Shown here: positions 5,939 through 8,012 of the stretch, in pieces
How positions within the stretch are numbered: the first letter of the stretch is position 1
Layout: each line of letters starts with the position of its first letter
Translations under genes and position numbers: made by a program
DNA from: an uncultured Rubrivivax sp.
GTDB taxonomy: Bacteria > Pseudomonadota > Gammaproteobacteria > Burkholderiales > Burkholderiaceae_C
DNA: 8,012 nucleotides
Direction: 5' to 3'
Assembly: GCA_937975735.1 (NCBI GenBank)
Contig: CALJUI010000340.1
Coordinates: 1-8,012, forward strand
Notes under the pieces: model-generated
What the model saw: only the letters and a program-made list of their open reading frames with translations
Told to the model about the DNA's origin: nothing
Database searches by the model: none

Positions 5939-7432
5939 ATGGACGGCCTGAGCCATCTCGGCGCGGCGCTCGCCTCGCTGGCCGGGCCCTGGCAGATCGC
6001 CTACGCGCTCGGCGCGACGCTGGTCGGCATCATGATCGGCCTGCTTCCCGGGCTGTCGGCCACGCTCGGCGTCGCGCTGTTCACGACGCTGACGGTCAAG
6101 ATGGCGCCGAACGACGCCATCCTGGTGCTGGTCTGCGTGTACGTCGGCGCGATCTACGGCGGCAGCCGCACGGCGATCCTGCTGAACATTCCCGGCACCG
6201 CGGCCAACGCCGCGGCCTGCCTCGACGGACACCAGCTCGCGCTCCAAGGCCAGGCCGGGCGCGCGATGGGCATCGCGACCACCGGCTCGGTGGCCGGCTC
6301 GCTGTTCGGCGTGGCCTGCCTGGCGATGTTCACGCCACTGCTGGCGGAGACCGCGCTGCGCTTCGGCGCCTTCGAGTTCTTCTGGCTCGGCCTGGTCGGC
6401 GTGATGATGTCGGGCAGCGTGACCGGCTCGGACCCCGTCAAGGGCTGGCTGATGGGGATGCTGGGCATCTTCACCGCGACGATCGGCCTCGACCCGATCC
6501 ATGCGCACGAGCGCTTCACCTTCGGCGAGAACGCGATGACCGGCGGCATCGGGCTGATCCCTGCATTGGTCGGCGCCTTCGGCTTCGCCGAGGTGCTGAC
6601 GGTGATGAGCGAGCCGCGCGGCGAGCCGATCAGGAGCCGGCTCGACTCGGTGCTGCCGCGCCTCCGCGACCTGCTGCGCTACCTGCGCACGATCCTGCGC
6701 TCGGGGCTGATCGGCGTGTCCGTCGGCGTGTTGCCCGGCGTCGGCGAGGACATGGGGGCCTGGACCTCGTACGCCGCCGCGCAGCGGGCCAGCAAGAAGA
6801 GCGACAAGTTCAGCAAGGGCTCGGTAGAGAGCCTGATGGCCGCCGAGGCCGGCGACAACGCGGCGATTCCCGGCGCGCTGATCCCGGCGCTGGCGCTGGG
6901 CATCCCCGGCTCGGCGCCGGCGGCGATGCTGATGGCCGCGATGATCATCCATGGCGCGCAGCCGGGGCCGATGCTCATGATCAACCAGCCGCAGTTCATC
7001 TACGACGTGGTCGGCATCACGCTGCTGGCGACGCTGTCGATCCTGGTCTTCGGCCTGATCCTGGTGCGTCCGATCCTGTGGGTGCTGCGCGTGCCGCGCG
7101 AGATCGTGATGCCGATCGTCTTCGTGCTGTGCGTGCTCGGCGCCTACTCGATCACGCAGCGCCTGTTCGACGTCTGGGTCATGCTCGTGGTCGGCGTGGT
7201 CTGCTTCGTGCTGCGCCGGCGCGGCTTTCCGGTCGCCCCCTTCGTGCTCGGCCTGGTGCTCGGCGAGATCATCGACAAGTCGCTGCGCCGTGGCCTGGTG
7301 CTGTCCGACGGCAGCCTCGCGCCCTTTTTCACGCGACCGATCAGCGCGGTGCTGGCCGCGCTGGTGCTGCTGATGCTGCTGACCCAACTGCCCGCGGTGA
7401 GGCGGCGCATCGCCCGCTGGAGGACGGCATGA
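5939..7432 (+). CDS. TctA-like large membrane subunit of tripartite tricarboxylate transporter
   Basis: The 497-residue integral membrane protein has about 11-12 hydrophobic segments and the two repeated TctA signature regions: GLLPGLSATLG (34-44) with YGGSRTAILLNIPG (73-86), and GVLPGVGEDMG (263-273) with EAGDNAAIPGALIPALALG ending in IPGS (303-325). These Pro-Gly loops are thought to form the substrate path, and the carrier is driven by an ion gradient (known for the family). The length is normal for TctA. ATG 5939 is preferred; a GTG immediately before it at 5936 would add one residue. The start follows the tctB stop by 7 nt without a good Shine-Dalgarno, so translation is probably coupled. 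The last codons overlap the next gene as ATGA. Internal organisation appears intact, with no frameshift. Confidence 0.95.
   Translation: MDGLSHLGAALASLAGPWQIAYALGATLVGIMIGLLPGLSATLGVALFTTLTVKMAPNDAILVLVCVYVGAIYGGSRTAILLNIPGTAANAAACLDGHQLALQGQAGRAMGIATTGSVAGSLFGVACLAMFTPLLAETALRFGAFEFFWLGLVGVMMSGSVTGSDPVKGWLMGMLGIFTATIGLDPIHAHERFTFGENAMTGGIGLIPALVGAFGFAEVLTVMSEPRGEPIRSRLDSVLPRLRDLLRYLRTILRSGLIGVSVGVLPGVGEDMGAWTSYAAAQRASKKSDKFSKGSVESLMAAEAGDNAAIPGALIPALALGIPGSAPAAMLMAAMIIHGAQPGPMLMINQPQFIYDVVGITLLATLSILVFGLILVRPILWVLRVPREIVMPIVFVLCVLGAYSITQRLFDVWVMLVVGVVCFVLRRRGFPVAPFVLGLVLGEIIDKSLRRGLVLSDGSLAPFFTRPISAVLAALVLLMLLTQLPAVRRRIARWRTA
7419..7423 (+). promoter_or_regulatory. Shine-Dalgarno of the TIM-barrel isomerase gene inside tctA
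   Basis: GGAGG lies in the last codons of tctA, 5 nt before the ATG at 7429. It shows that the downstream gene has its own initiation signal as well as the ATGA overlap, and it supports this start. Confidence 0.6.
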
Positions 7433-8012
7433 TTCATCGACTGTCGCTGTGCAACGAGGTGCTGGCCCCGGTGGACTTCGCGGCCCAGTGCGCCTACGCG
7501 AGCCGGCTGGGCTATCGGGCCCTGGAGGTCGCGCCCTACACGCTGGCGGCCGACCCGACGTGCATCACCGAGACTCAGGCCCGCCAGTGGGCGCGGATCG
7601 CCGCTGACCACGGGCTGGCGATCAGCGGCCTGCACTGGCTGCTGGTGGCGCCGACGGGCCTGTCGATCAGCAGCGCCGACGCCGCGGTGCGCCGGCGCAC
7701 GCTGGAGGCGATCGATCGGCTCGTCGGCCTCTGCGCGGCGATGGGAGGCACCTATCTCGTGCACGGCTCGCCGAAGCAGCGGAATCCGCTGCCGGGCCAG
7801 TCGCAGGTCGACGCGCTGGCGCGCGCGACCGAGGCCTGGGTCCACGCCGGCGTGATCGCCACGCGCCACGCCGTGACCTACTGCATCGAGCCGCTGTCGC
7901 GTGACCAGACCTCGGTCGTCAACACCGTGGCCGAGGCGGCGGCGGTCGTCGAGGCGGCGAACCTGCCGGGCCTGCGCACGATGCTCGACTCCTGTTCGGC
8001 CGGCGCCCCCGA
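7429..8012 (+). CDS. Sugar phosphate isomerase/epimerase-like TIM-barrel protein (cut by window edge)
   Basis: The first 194 codons are present; the protein continues beyond the window, and family members are usually 260-300 residues. The start ATG 7429 overlaps the tctA stop (ATGA) and has GGAGG 5 nt upstream. Features of the xylose-isomerase-like TIM-barrel superfamily are visible: an opening strand LSLCNEVL, GYRALEVAPY, His69 in GLHWLL, His112 in LVHGSPKQR, Glu154 in YCIEPL and Asp187 in MLDSC. Glu154 and Asp187 sit where family members bind the catalytic divalent metal; the third and fourth ligands would lie in the missing part. Members include hydroxypyruvate isomerase, ketose 3-epimerases and inosose dehydratase, and the superfamily also holds endonuclease IV, which this context argues against. 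Tight coupling to the transporter suggests it acts on the imported compound. The exact reaction is unknown. Confidence 0.88.
   Translation, partial: MIHRLSLCNEVLAPVDFAAQCAYASRLGYRALEVAPYTLAADPTCITETQARQWARIAADHGLAISGLHWLLVAPTGLSISSADAAVRRRTLEAIDRLVGLCAAMGGTYLVHGSPKQRNPLPGQSQVDALARATEAWVHAGVIATRHAVTYCIEPLSRDQTSVVNTVAEAAAVVEAANLPGLRTMLDSCSAGAP

Noticed and set aside
5546..7387. Minus-strand open frame of 613 codons opposite tctB and tctA
   Set aside because: The composition is low-complexity His/Gln/Arg/Asp-rich, typical of the antisense of a hydrophobic membrane protein; no domain or ribosome-binding site is seen.

Overview
The window is about 70% GC by eye and dense with genes. It has GTG starts, overlapping stop/start codons and a periplasmic binding protein of the Bug/TctC type. 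This fits a high-GC betaproteobacterium (Burkholderiales-like). The taxon is inferred from composition and gene families only; no marker gene is present.

Layout: two gene blocks diverge from a short spacer at about 3538-3632. The minus-strand block reads leftward from 3537. It holds an acetolactate-synthase-like ThDP enzyme, a Kbp/YgaU-like BON-LysM protein, an RraA/HMG-aldolase family protein, a small DUF697-like helical protein and the start of a lipoprotein that runs off the left edge. Spacing is 44 nt, 4 nt, a 4-nt overlap, then 64 nt, so at least kbp-rraA-DUF697 looks like one transcript. The plus-strand block holds a TetR-family regulator, a 126-nt regulatory gap, a complete tripartite tricarboxylate transporter in the order tctC-tctB-tctA, and a TIM-barrel isomerase/epimerase that overlaps the end of tctA by 4 nt and is cut by the right edge.

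How it may work together: the transporter would import a small carboxylate using the periplasmic receptor TctC and the TctAB membrane pair. The coupled TIM-barrel enzyme, and possibly the divergent ThDP enzyme, may act on the imported compound. The substrate cannot be read from the sequence. The clearest non-coding signal is upstream of tctC: a good sigma70-type promoter (TTGCCG, 17 nt, TATGAT) whose -10 box lies inside a perfect 9-bp inverted repeat and touches a second perfect dyad, TTCACC-N4-GGTGAA. This has the geometry of a repressor operator, and the TetR gene just upstream is the natural candidate to bind it.

I see no mobile elements, CRISPR arrays, tRNA or rRNA genes. The window looks like ordinary chromosomal metabolism and transport, with a compact regulated uptake locus as its most interesting part.
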